A stretch of DNA of 64,000 nt from Aspidapion aeneum (Eukaryota > Arthropoda > Insecta > Coleoptera > Brentidae). Within the stretch, counting starts at the first letter, position 1; each line of letters begins with the position of its first letter. This document shows, one piece after another, positions 37,049 to 48,488 of this stretch. Under the pieces are notes generated by a model. The model did no database searches. It was not told the origin of the DNA and saw only the letters and a program-made list of their open reading frames with translations. Location of the stretch: positions 50,586,786 through 50,650,785 of the forward strand of contig OY755046.1 of NCBI GenBank assembly GCA_963576565.1, given 5' to 3'. Position numbers and translations under genes: made by a program.

Positions 37049-38284
37049 CAGGAAACAACCCAGATTTTAGCATTTCGGGCGACGCGACGGTTCAAAAAAT
37101 AAAAGGTCGAAAGTCCAAAAACCAAACCGAACCAAAATGAAAAAAGGTCAAAATATCGATAATTTAAAAAACATGGAAATAAAATAAGGTCTAATATAAA
37201 AAGACCGGAATTACAAAAGATCAAAAAAACAGAAGGTCGAATGTAAACAGATCGAAAAAACACAAGGTCAAACGAGCAAAATGTCAAAATATATAATTAA
37301 AACAAAAAATTTATTAAAAAAGAAAATTAAAGCCTACCTTGACTTGGTTATGTTAGTATCCGAAAAAAAACTAACCAGTTTTGGTTAGGTTATTATACAA
37401 AAAATACTACCCTGACCAGTTCACGTTAGTTTGTTTTTAGTATACTAACCAAACCAGATCAGGTTAGGTTTTAACTTGACCTGGTGTATATTAACTATTC
37501 TAAGCTTTCGACCGTTTGCAATTTCCACGTTTTTAAATTCGACTTTTTGTAATTTCGACCTTTTGTATTTTAGATCTTTAGGAATTCTAAACTTTCTACA
37601 TTGTTTTTTTATAGACTTTTTTATACAGAATCCATTTGTCAAATTAAACTTGATCTTTCTCTTTTAGTTTTTGAGGTATGATATAAAATTATTTCCTATG
37701 GAATGACCCTTTTATTTGTTTATATTCTTTGTATTTCTTAAATTGTTTATTTCATTTTATATTTTAATTTTTTAACTAAATTCAAAATATTTTTAAGTGA
37801 TCAAATTAAAAAAATTATTAAAAAGGAAGAGGCAATTAAAAAATAAACATTTAAAGACAATAAAATTTTACGCTGATTTTAAAAATCGAATAAAAAGGAC
37901 CGGATAAAATTATTTTTGACAGTTGAATTATTTATTTAAAAAACTATACAAAAGCAATTTACACTAAAATGAAATTTTCATAAATACAGAAGCTATAGGC
38001 CTAACGCTAGCTAATTTTCTAAATACAGAATCAAATGCACAATTTGTTTCTATGGATAATAAAAACTGAACAAAATTTCCGCAATAATGTAATCCGTCAA
38101 AAAACTTATTTTGATAAAAGCTCCAAGCGATCATTCTTTAAATTGCAACACTGCAAATCCTGAAATTTCTGTATGTTTTTGGTAGGCCTCTTATTTTTTA
38201 ACAAACAGAATGCAGAAATCACTTTCACTTTAACGAAATAGATCTGTCCGCCATCGAAGCTGTTGCAATTCAAAGAAAGGTCCA
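37049..38284. other. Intergenic, degenerate GGTCGAAA and TAACC repeats
   Basis: From about 37100 to 37280 the words AAGGTC and GGTCGAA recur every 20-30 bp, and from about 37505 to 37600 the complementary TTCGACCTTTTG form recurs. Between them, 37320-37490 is rich in ACTAACC and GGTTAGGT words. No gene recognised. Confidence 0.5.
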
Positions 38285-38292
38285 GGCCACCC

Positions 38293-38360
38293 TAGAGTCC
38301 CTGTATGTTGACATATTTGAATATTAATATATCCAAATATGTCAACATACAGGGACTCTA
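38293..38360. mobile_element. 68-bp hAT element reduced to two terminal repeats
   Basis: Nothing but two inverted TAGAGTCCCTG termini placed almost back to back. The flanks GGCCACCC (38285-38292) and GGCCATCC (38361-38368) form an 8-bp duplication with one mismatch. Same family as 27720-28407. Confidence 0.88.
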
Positions 38361-38427
38361 GGCCATCCCAGCTCTCATATCTCTGGGCCACCCAGATTTC
38401 TTAATTTGAGAGGACTGTGCTGTGACC

Positions 38428-39236
38428 TAGAGTCCCTGTATGTTGACATATTTGAATAATAATAATCAAGGCCGACAAAAAAATTCAGGCCACGACCCTA
38501 AAAAAATCAGCTGTTCTGCGGGGGCTGACTTTTACATTGGGTCTTATGGGAGGTCAGACGTTCTTTTATGATATTTTCAAAATGGCACTACAGATTTCCC
38601 TGAAATTTCAGTGAAATATTCTCAGACACCATCCTCATATTCCACCAAACTTTTGTAAGGATGCAAGATGATTAACAGGATAAAATCTTCAAGATTTAGC
38701 ATGCCTTATTTTAAATTCAAATTACCCGTCATGTACCGCATGCCAACTGTTATATTTGACATTTATTTGACTTTGTCATCTGTGTTTGTCACATTCGCTT
38801 CTGTTTTAAATTTAATTTTAGTGTGAGCTAATGAAGCGGCTCTGAAAAATTAAGGATTACTATACATTTTAAAAAAATGTTCTTCAAGAATATAGTAAAA
38901 ACAATGTTAAAGCCAGCTTTATTTTTAAAAAAAATCAAATATTCATGAACCGTCATTCCAACTTCCATATTTTAAAGACAACCAGCTGTGTCGTGACGTA
39001 ACCATCAAAAAAAAATCAGCCCCGGATGTGACGTCAACAAAGTGAAGGATCGTGGCCCGTCCGTTTTGATAGCCCTGGATCGTGGTCCGTCCGTTCTGAT
39101 AGCCTAGAGTCCCTGTATGTTGACATATTTGGATAATATGTCAACATACAGGGACTCTATGATAGCCCAAGGCCAACAGCCCTGGATAGTCCTGTAATAA
39201 TCTATATAAAAAAAGGGTGAACATACAGGGACTCTA
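38428..39236. mobile_element. hAT-type element with TAGAGTCCCTG termini, copy 3
   Basis: 809 bp, including a nested 55-bp sibling. A perfect 8-bp duplication, CTGTGACC, sits at 38420-38427 and 39237-39244. The sister segment near 44640-44665 reads CTGTGCTGTGACCTAACC without interruption, which is the empty site. The interior is about 90% like 27720-28407 by eye. A duplicated block with GATCGTGG and CCGTCCGTT lies at about 39047-39104. Confidence 0.9.
39105..39159. mobile_element. 55-bp hAT element reduced to two terminal repeats, nested
   Basis: Two inverted TAGAGTCCCTG termini with almost no spacer, flanked by a perfect TGATAGCC duplication (39097-39104 and 39160-39167). It lies inside copy 3 of its own family. 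Confidence 0.9.
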
Positions 39237-39823
39237 CTGTGACCTAACCCTTTATGTCATGATCTGACATTTGTGTGTTAATTTTTTATAATCATGTTAT
39301 AAACCTTTTTATTTGAGTAAATGGGATAAGGTAAACTTTCTTCTGGGATTTATGCTGTAAGTAGTTTTTTCGTTTATCTTTAAAAAAGCTATGTGGGTTT
39401 CCTTTTGCGTTTTATAATATTGTTTTTGTAAATAGTGATTTCATTATCACTGTTTATTTTAAGAAATAGTGCCTTATGGATGCATTGAGCCGCATTGTCG
39501 CAGAAATTGTTATAAGACCCATATTTACATAGTTTAAGCCATTTAAGCGTTGTTTGATTTTGGAAAGTTTACGTTCCAGTTTTAATTTTGAACCTATTCC
39601 CCGATAGAAATTTAAAATCTAAAGGAGCGTATTCATTGAGGCAGCATTCGCATGCCTCGCTACGAGGTCCAATGAATATACCATCTTTGCATCCATGCTC
39701 AAGTGAATACGCGCGTTAAGACGAACAAATGCCGTCCTTATTCAACTGAATGTTCGTTTCAAGTACCCACCCCGACCGGACGGCGTCGCATGCCGCAACC
39801 AGTGTTGCCAGATTTGAAGGTTT

Positions 39824-42800
39824 AATAATAATAATAATGTCTTTATTTTTAAGTTAACAAAAAGATTTACATATAAATTCATATTGGGTGGCGGTATCCA
39901 GCTAAGTTGCTCTTATACAACCACCCCAGTAACAATAATTAGATAATAAAATAATTAACAAAACCATAAGCTTAAAAATTTGTAAAATCAAGGTTATATC
40001 GATAGCTTATTTCTACATTTATCGTTAGGGAGATCTCTTGGTAAAAACATATTTTTTAGAAGCTCTCTTGATTGCTGAAACTGTTGGGAGACAGAGTAAA
40101 TCGTTAGGTAGGACATTGTAGGCTTTTGCGGCACTGTAGCTAAAGGATTTTTCAAATTGGGTAGTACGGTGTTTTGGTACTACTAACCGCCGGTTATGCC
40201 GTGTATTTCGTTCATGGATATCGCTGTTTTTACTGAGTTTTTTGAACAGGTATATAGGTTGTTTACACAGATCTTTCAGAAATGTTTAACCAGTTTGAAG
40301 CTTGAAACGTGTGAGAGATGTGGTCAAATTTTTTTATACTGTAAGAGAAACGCAAACAAGAATTTTGGTGTTTTTGCAGGCTGTTTTTTTCGGTTTGCAA
40401 CAATGCACCCCAGTACACAGTGTCGCAATAATTTAAACGTGACAATATTAAAGAATCACATAATCTAAGCTTAATAGGAGTAGATAAAATATCTTTATTC
40501 GTACAAAGTAACTTTAAAATTGCATAAGACGCTTTTAGGGGATGCGATACATGGGATTTGAATTTAAGGTCACTTTCGATAAGCAGGCCCAAGTTTTTAA
40601 CTGTTCCAACCGGCAATAGGGGTGTATCATTTAAACAAATATCAAAGATGGGATCCTCGGCTATTTCTTTGGGCTTATTACCAAAAAGGATTAGTTGAGT
40701 TTTCTTTTCATTAAGCAGCAAACTGTGATATTTAGAAAAGTGTGAGATTGATTGTAGGTCATCGTTAATGTTATTCACCGCCTCCTCTAATTCGTTTTGG
40801 TTAAATGATTTGCGCAGTTGTGTATCATCGGCAAACTGGTCTGACTGACAATGTTTTATGAATTTGTGCAAGCCCGATGTATATGTAGAAAATGTGATTG
40901 GCGAAAGAGCACTTCCCTGTGGGATGCCTCTCTCAGTACCATTGAAATCAACACTTTGAGTTCTTCAGCTAAGAAAATTGGCATAGAATTTAATAGGAAT
41001 ATCATCAAATCCAAAGTATTTAAGTTTAAGTAGTAACAATTCAGAACTAATAGAATCAAATGCCTTGCTGAAGTCAAGAAGTATCAAACATGTTGTGTAA
41101 CCTAGATCTTAAGCCCGAAAAATGTCATCTGTGACATTCAGCAAGGCAGTTGATGTACTATGATGTGCTCTAAAGCCCGATTGTGTTGGTGGTAGTATTT
41201 CCTCTTCGGTTAAAAATTTTGAAATCTGCTCGACAATCACCTTCTCCAATATTTTCGAAATTATAGGAAGTACACTTATAGGACAAAAATCGGTTACGCA
41301 GGTAGGATTATTGATTTTTGGAATTGGTGTGACATTTGCCTGCTTCCAACTCTCAGGAAAGCTCCCGGTCTTCAAACATGTATTAATAATAAAACAGATA
41401 TTGCAACATTTTCTTACTGATACCATCAGAGCCACAAGCGTTTGACTTTATTTTATTTATTATATTAGTAATTTTTTCGGAATTAATTTTTTTTAAATTA
41501 AATTTTTGAGCAAATTGTTTGAAATATTGGTCTTTATAATTTGTAGTTATACATTGATCGGACAACTCGCTGTCGGTCCTGGGAACACTATCCAAAAAGT
41601 AGTTATTAAATTCTTCTGCTGTGGATATTTCGTTTAAATTAGTGCTTTTTAGAGGGCAAGAAATATTTAATTGTTTTAACGAGCGCCAAAAGCTTTTGGG
41701 GTCGGTTTTAAAGGAGTGCTGCGAAAAGGCTTTTTTCTCTGCTCTGATAGAGACATTAACCAAAGTCCGCAGTATTTTATATTGAGACCAGTTATTGGGA
41801 GATTTATCTTTGTTGAAAGAAGTTCTGGTTTTATCACACGTAATGACATCATGAACGTAATGTTATCAATTAACCATGGCATGCAAGGTTTAGTTATTTT
41901 TTTGGTTCTGAAAGGGGCATGAAAATCAAACAAATCCAACAATTTATTGTTAAAAATAATACCATATCATCTACTTTGTGGAAGTTGTAAATTTCATGCC
42001 AGTTAATTGTATAAAGATCTGAAATTAAGTTATTGTAGTTCAGCTTGGAAAAATAGGTTCTTGTTTATGCCTCTCTATATTGGTCTCACAGGCTACCATA
42101 TGGTCATCTGATATATCATCCATAGGGCAAACCTGCGTTTGAGCAATAATATCTCTAAAAGAAGTAACTAAAATATCGATCAAAGTTCTGGAAGTGTCTG
42201 TAATACGTGTAGGTTCTGTAATAATTTGAGATAATCCGTACTTCGCAGATTATTTAATAATTTAAGATTGTTACAGTTTACATCAAGAAAATCAATAATT
42301 AAATTAGCCCCAAATAGCAAATAATCAAAGTTAGGAATTAATTCAATTAACATATTTTCCAGCACTTCCAAACATTGTGCTACATTTTGATGCGGAGGCC
42401 TGTAAAGAGTACCGGATCAAATTTTTTTTTATGATATCTTAAATTGTATCCAAAGATGTTCCAACGAATTCTCAGTTGGGAAGTTGACTACTTTAAATCT
42501 TATTTTGTCGCTAATATATAAAGCAACTCCCCCCCATGACCTAACCGGCCGTTTCCAACAATATCATAACCAGGAATAGCAACACCATAACTGGGAAAAT
42601 TATCTATAAGCCACGTCTCACAAGCCCTCAATATCCAAAGTGTTGCTAGTCATAAATTCTGAAAAATGTTCAAAGCCGGTACCAAGAGATCTTATGTTAA
42701 AGTGAGATAGGTTCAAGTTCGTCATACAAACACAGTGAGATGGCTCCCTAACAATTCAAATAAATTTCTAATTTTAAGAGGCTATTTGCCCATGAGTACA

Positions 42801-43880
42801 TCAGCAATAAAGGGAATACCTACATACTTCATAGGTAGGTAATTATTAAGTAGAAAATTTAAAAAAAAACCTGACTACCAAAAAAAATTAAATAAAATAA
42901 GTCCTAATCAGTATTGTATACAAACGATAATAATAACGTACAAAAATAAGGTTTCAAGGTAGCAATATGTCCCTATAATAGTTAATAATAAGTATAGCTC
43001 ATATTATTTTTATAAATAATTAAAAACAACAAAAAAAATAGGTATGTACCAAAAAACAAAAATATCATTCTTTCTGAAAAATGACAACCAATGTATCGGA
43101 GTCCTTTTTTTCCTTTGACGTTTTTCCTCCATACTGATAAGGTGAGATTCACCGAGAAATTATGGCTCGACCGGGTCGACGTAGATTTGATATTTATAGT
43201 AATTGAGTTTTATTTGATATTTCCAACTTTTTCTCTAATTCATTATTCCATACGTAGATTTTTCCTATTTTTCGCCGCCTTCAAAAGATAATATCGAGAA
43301 GGCGTCAGATCCTCAAACACAGAGTACTTGGACCCTTTAAGACTTTTTTTCACATTGAACACCTCGTTACGTTTAATATTTCACACAAAGTTTACCAGTA
43401 CACTTTTTGGTTCTTGTTTATCGGCTTGATCAACTTTCTCGCAATGTTTTTTTAAATTTTTAATTGCTAAGGAGTTATCGTTAACAGTTGTGCTAACTGC
43501 TTTTATTGAGTTGTTAATCACTCCAAATTTGTTATTAATATCTGCAAGTGTCTCATCCAGCTTTACTTCTATCCTATTAACAATCGATTCACAAACTTTC
43601 TTGATCAATTTTTCTGTTTCGGAATCTTCGGGTTTATTTTTGGGAGGTGACTGCGGCTAAGTCGACCAGGAATTGCTATTGTATTGACTAATAACTAATT
43701 ACCTGTGATTACTACTCCAAACCAATAGTTACCGCGTAGAATTTTCGTACACAGATTAACAATATCACCAACAAGTCACTGTAAAAAATTGGGATTAATT
43801 TATAGGCAAAAATCTCTTATTTTAACTGTTTTAAGCGGAACTCTGCAAAACGCGTGTTTATAGCAGGAACATAACCTTGA
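39824..43880 (-). mobile_element. Nearly full-length Jockey/CR1-like LINE, 4.06 kb
   Basis: Inserted in segment A between GTTT repeats (39820-39823 and 43881-43884). The empty site is intact in segment B near 45298. Read on the minus strand: an ORF1 remnant with a coiled region (IVNRIEVKLDETLADINNKF, near 43580) and LKGSKYSVFEDLTPSRYYLL. ORF2 starts near 42722 with the endonuclease (LSHFNIRSLGTG, CETWL, SDDHMVACE), then RT motifs DFCPISVLPIISKILEKV, QSGFRAHHSTSTALLNVTDD, LLDFSKAFDSISSELL, GIPQGSALSP and QFADDTQL, and a thumb/C-terminal region to about 40263. The catalytic Asp pair of the FADD box is intact, but several frameshifts and stops break ORF2, so it is not active. The 3' end is an AAT repeat at 39824-39838. 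Confidence 0.88.
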
Positions 43881-44346
43881 GTTTTCCTTCACTATGAAGG
43901 GTTTTGAACAAAAATTTTGACTATTGAAGAATTGAAGGTATTTAGCCGAATTTGAAGTATTTTGAGGCAAAGTTATATATTTTTTAAATATTCCAAACTT
44001 AACTTATGTAGGTACATTTAAATACTTTATTTTTAATTTTGGATTTCAAAATTTATGATTTATATTATAAATCTTTTATTTGTTTGGTTTTTTCTTCCAC
44101 TTTTATTAATTTTTTTTTATGGTATAAAGTTTTTTTTGATTTGGTGTAGACCACCCACCCGTTACTGTCTTGAAGGATATGAAAGGTTTTTGTCACTTAG
44201 TTAAAGTACAGTCATCAGAAAAGTCTGGCAACACTGGCTCCAAGGCATGTACACATACGAATACAAAGCATGCGAAGTCTGCCTCAAATGAATACGCGGC
44301 TTAAGATGATATTCCTTCGAATTTGCTAGGTTAGCAAACAACTAAC

Positions 44347-44472
44347 AGGTAATTGAGTCTGGAATTGAATAAAATATATTTCAGTTTTTAGTTATATTAG
44401 CTCACACGTACACTATAACTATAGTATCTAGTGTGAGCTTAGGTGCCCATATATTGACAGAGTATTTTTTTA
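44347..44472 (+). mobile_element. Truncated right end of the AGCTCACAC-hairpin element
   Basis: Matches the last ~125 bp of 24654-25245, including the hairpin TTAGCTCACACGTACACTAT and the terminal CCCATATATTGACAGAGTAT. It forms the boundary between the two direct segments. A cluster of AATAGCG and GCGCTATT words follows at 44505-44580. Confidence 0.7.
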
Positions 44473-46060
44473 GCAAACAGAATGATCTCTCAGCGGCGTG
44501 GTACAAAATAGCACAGGACATAATAGCGAGCCCAAAATGCGCTATTTTGATGATGCGCCATTTTGGCCATGCGCTATTACTGCCTCTGTCAGCCTTCGAG
44601 GCTGTTGCAATTCAAAAAAAGATTCAGGCTTTGTAATTTGAGAGGGCTGTGCTGTGACCTAACCTTTTGTGTGTCATGATCTGACATTTGTATGTTTACA
44701 TTTTATAATCATGTTATAAACATTTTTATTTGAGTAAATGGGCTAAGGTAAATTTTCTTGTGCGATTTATGCTGTAAGTAGTTTTTTCATTTGTTTATCT
44801 TTTAAAAAGGTCCACGCTATATGGGTTTCCTTTTGCGTTTTGTAATATTGTTTTTATAAATAGTGATTTCATTATCACTGTTTATTTTAAGAAATAGTAG
44901 CTTATGGAAGTGTTGAGCCGCATTGTCGCAGAAATTGTATAACACCCATATTTACATAGTTTTAGTCATTTTAGCGTTGTTTGATATCTCCATCAAACAA
45001 CGGTCTAAGTCAGCAAAATAGCATCCTCCCCTACGAACGTGGAAAGTTTACTTTCCAGTTTTAATTTTGAACCTATTCCCCGATAGAAATTTAAAATCTA
45101 AAGGGGCGTATTCATTTGAGGCAGCATTCGCATGCCACGCTGCGAGGTCAAACGACTATACCTTCTTTGCATCCATGCTCAAGTGAATACGCGCGTTAAG
45201 ACGAACAAATGCCGTCCTTATTCAACTGAATGTTCGTTTGAAGTACCCACCCCGACCCGAGGCGTCGCATGCCGCAAGCAGTGTTGCCAGATTTAAAGGT
45301 TTTCCTTCAATATGAAGGGTTTTGAACAAAAATTTTGACTATTGAAGGTATTTATCCGAATTTGAAGTACTTTGAGGCAAAGTTATATATTTTTTAAATA
45401 TTCCAAACTTAACTTATGTAGGTAAATTTAAATACTTTATTTTTAATTTTGGATTTTAAAATTTATGATTTTAAATTAAAAATCTTTTATTTGTATGGTT
45501 TTTTCTTCCACTTTTATTTAAAAAAATTTTAGGCACGTAAACATACGAATTCTGCCTCAAATGAATACGCGGCTTAAGATGATATTCCTTCGAATTTGCT
45601 AGGTTAGCAAACAACTAACTTGATATTTAATAAAGATTCGTTTTTAGATTAAACCATTAACCATTTTTGCTGGTGTGTTAAGCCAAATTGTCGCACAAAT
45701 TTTATAATACCCATAGCTAAGCATTGTTTGATATCTCTATAGTTTTCGTAAAAAACCTTTAAAATAATGTTAAATTTACTATAGATAGCTTGCCATTTTG
45801 AATCGAGTTGAATGGCTTTATACAATATTGGTAAAAGCTTTACTGTCCATAGGAAATTCCACTTAGAAAGAGACAAATAAAATTGTCAAGTGTTAAGATA
45901 AGAATAGATGCATAAGTCCTCCCGTGAACCTCCGTTCGATTCATGCTAAGCTCCGCCTGCCGATGTCGCATCGAGTCACGAGCACGGATCCACGAGTGTC
46001 TAGAAGCGCGTTTAGATTGGACGTCGGTCGTGGCCCGGGTGCGTCCTGGCCGTTCAGATT

Positions 46061-47420
46061 GACTCGCGGCTACAGACTAGAATGCAATCTGGCTCCTTCG
46101 ATTTTGAGGTTATGTTTTAATTGTTTTGTTTTTGTTTAAATAGCCTGGAAGCATGGAATAAATAAATTTCTTCGATGGTGGAAGTGTTTGAAGTCCTTTC
46201 GAGTTTTAAAAATTAGTATTAAAAATATTTGTCGTGTCGTTAGTTCGGTCAAATTTAGTTTGTGTTATTGTTTCAATTTATATAAAAATACATCGACCTA
46301 AAAATATGGAATGTACCGAGTGCACTCACTTGATCAGTTTTTCTTCCAAGTCTAATTTAAGAGCTCATTTAAACAAATTTCACCCAGGTAAATTTTTGAC
46401 CCTGTTTTTTGGAACTGTTTTCGATTTCTGTTTACTACTAGGGTAAATGTGCCAGTAGTCGGCCACCTAACAGTATTTCTTAAACAAAATTAATTTTAAA
46501 AAATATATACTTGGTGGTGCGATTTCACACATGCGCCAATTAAAAATATTTATTTTTATTTATATTTTTATTTTTATCTGTATAAACCCAGCATATGAAA
46601 CACTATCGCTGAACACTGGTCAAACAAATCCTGAAGTCAGTCTGCTCTGAAAGTATTGTAGTTGAAGGGGGCCGACTACTGGTTTTGAAAAAAATATTCA
46701 AACTAGTAGGTTTTTAGAATTATGCGCTAGTGGTCGGCCATCAGAAAAAAACTAGGTCGTGATAATTTTTTTACGATTTTTAGTATTAAATGACTACAAA
46801 AAAGGCTCTAGTTCGAAATAGCGCTGTTAAAAATAGCGTCGTTCAAAATAGCGGTATTGTTTGAGCGCTGTTTTAAACTAGCGCGTAACAAAATAGCCCT
46901 GTTTTAAAATAGCACTAGTAACGAAATCAATCAATCAAAATAGCGCGTTACTAGCGCTATTTCGTCACGCGCTATTTTGATACTGGCGCTATTTCATTAT
47001 TTCATTAGGTGGCCGACTACTGGTACATTTACCCTAGTAGTAAACAGAAATCGAAAACAGTTCCATTAAAAAATAAAAAGCATCAGGGTCAAAAATTTAC
47101 CTGGGAGAAATTTGTTTAAATGAAATTAGACTTGAAAGAAAAACTGATCAAGTGAGTGCACTTGGTACATTCCATATTTTTAGGTCGATGTATTTTTATA
47201 TGAATTGAAACAATAACACAAACTAAATTTGGCCGAACTAACGACACGGCAAATATTTTTAATACTAATTTTTAAAACTCGAAAGGACTTCAAACACTTC
47301 CACCATCGAAGAAATTTATTTATTCCATGCTTCCAGACTATTTAAAGAAAAACAAAACAATTAAAACATAACCTCGAAATCGAAAGAGCCAGAGTGCATT
47401 TTAGTCTGTAGCCGCGAGTT
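46061..47420. repeat. Large foldback, about 410-bp arms, with a motif-rich centre
   Basis: Arms 46061-46470 and 47005-47420 are reverse complements at high identity, sharing CTCGCGGCTACAGACTA, GGTGGAAGTGTTTGAAGTCC, AGGTCGATGTATTTTTATAT and AGGGTAAATGTGCCAGTAGT. The 534-bp centre contains two further GGCCGACTACTGG-type words and, at 46810-46995, about a dozen AAATAGCGC motifs in both orientations. One arm encodes a zinc-finger first exon; the other arm has the same exon with a 7-bp deletion. No target-site duplication was found outside. Confidence 0.85.
46306..46387 (+). CDS. Possible zinc-finger first exon in the foldback arm
   Basis: ATG at 46306 opens a 27-residue stretch, MECTECTHLISFSSKSNLRA and onward, with the pattern C3-x2-C6-x14-H21-x4-H26, a plausible C2H2 finger. 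It ends at CACCCAG/GTAAAT, a good splice donor at 46388. No second exon is identifiable. The mirrored arm (about 47172 down to 47090, minus strand) begins MECTKCTHLISFSFKSN but has lost 7 bp and shifts out of frame. It could be the start of a transposase or a host zinc-finger gene captured by the foldback; the evidence is thin. Confidence 0.35.
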
Positions 47421-47571
47421 TCAGATTGCATCCGGTGTGCATTTAGTGAGACTTTACTCTGGCGTTCAGATTGCTGGTGAATTTTTACCGGATGCACCCT
47501 TCGAAATGACGACTAAATTTAACCCGCATGCGCATTTGACCAATCCTTTAATTTTTAACCTTTACAACATA

Positions 47572-48486
47572 CGAGGGTGGATCAAATATAAACAAGCCTT
47601 TGTTTATAAACCAGTTATTTAGAAACATGACACAAAACAGAAATTTTTTCAACTTTTCTACACATCCCCCTTCTCTGTTAATACACTTTTCCTAACGGTT
47701 TGACAGTTTCTTAATCCCGTTTTCATAAAAGGAAGCTGGGCGGGTATCTAACCAGTTGCGCACGAATGTCTCCACCTCTTCATTGGTCTGAAATTGCTCG
47801 CCTCCCAATGAATCTTTGAGTGGGCCAAACATATAAAAATCGCAAGGTGACAAATCTGGACTGTATGGAGGGTATTCCAGCAGAGTCCAGTGCATTTCAT
47901 TGATTTTGGCCTGTGTTAAAACTGCCGTATTAGGTATAGCGTTGTCATGCAGGAGCAACACGTCTTGGATGGGGTGTGCTCTCCTCTTTCGGCGATAATC
48001 AAGCTTTACCTGGTCGAGTAAGTTGCAGTAGTAAGCCGCGTTTATTGTTATTCGCTCGTGCAAAAAATCAACAAAACTCCTCTCCAGTCCCAGAAAACGG
48101 TCGCTAAAACTTTGAATGCAGAAATGATGGTAAGGATGACGTGGTTGACTCACGTTGTCGACACGCTCACAGCCGTCGTTAATTTATTTGCAGCAAGTTT
48201 TTACCCACGAAAGCGTCTTATTTCCGAACTGTGCTCACAATCTGCATCGAATTTCAGCAGGTTTAAGGTTTTCGCGTGTAAGAAATTTAATGATTATTCT
48301 TTAACACTGCTGTGTACCTTCTTCTCGCTCATTGCGATTGCTCCTGGCCAAATGAGCATCGCGGCACTACCAGCCGCCTACATGCTGCTGAGTATCCCTA
48401 CTTCAAAATTATAACGGCCACGTTCATTTTGAATGACTTTTCCGTTAGTAAGTTTAAAAGGCTTGTTTATATTTGATCCACCCTCG
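47572..48486 (-). mobile_element. Internally deleted mariner element
   Basis: 915 bp between TA dinucleotides (47570-47571 and 48487-48488). The inverted termini are CGAGGGTGGATCAAATATAA and the complement; the match extends about 28 bp. The transposase is on the minus strand. The interior is shorter than a full-length mariner (about 1.3 kb), so several hundred bases are missing. Confidence 0.93.
47692..48392 (-). pseudogene. mariner transposase, internally deleted and frameshifted
   Basis: The N-terminal part starts near 48391 with MSEKKVHSSVKE, then, after a stop and shifts, reads KFLTRENLKPAEIRCRL in another frame (the DNA-binding region). The C-terminal part is open from 48153 to 47692: ERSFVDFLHERITINAAYYC, VLLLHDNAIPNTA (second catalytic Asp) and LEYPPYSPDLSPCDFYMFGP (third catalytic Asp of the DD34D triad), ending FYENGIKKLSNR. 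The part that should carry the first catalytic Asp, between the helix-turn-helix and about 48130, is missing. No functional transposase can be made from this copy. Confidence 0.9.
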
Positions 48487-48488
48487 TA

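Larger units (their letters stand above)
38200..45620 (+). repeat. Direct segmental repeat (A 38200-44340, B about 44470-45620)
   Basis: Shared landmarks in A and B include GCTGTTGCAATTCAAA, GATCTGACATTTGT, AATCATGTTATAAAC, AGCGTTGTTTGAT, the GCGTATTCATT...GAGGCAG terminus, CAGTGTTGCCAGATTT, TTTTGAACAAAAATTTTGAC and TACGCGGCTTAAGATGATAT. Segment B is about 1.1 kb; A is longer only because of three hAT elements and a LINE. The part from about 45104 to 45575 in B, and its split counterpart in A, is itself bounded by inverted GCGTATTCATTTGAGGCAG ends and looks like a MITE. A partial third copy of that MITE is at 53987-54140. Confidence 0.8.

Noticed and set aside
40196..41922. Plus-strand open frames over the LINE
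   Set aside because: They are antisense shadows of the minus-strand endonuclease/RT coding sequence.
44220..45260. Paired CAAATGAATACGCG and GCGTATTCATTTG words as a possible regulatory palindrome
   Set aside because: They are the termini of a MITE repeated at 39.6/44.3, 45.1/45.6 and 54.0 kb.
45649..45876. 75-codon minus-strand frame (KLLPILYKAIQLDSKW)
   Set aside because: Lies in diverged repeat sequence related to the 44.9-kb segment and has no recognised domain; not convincing as a gene.
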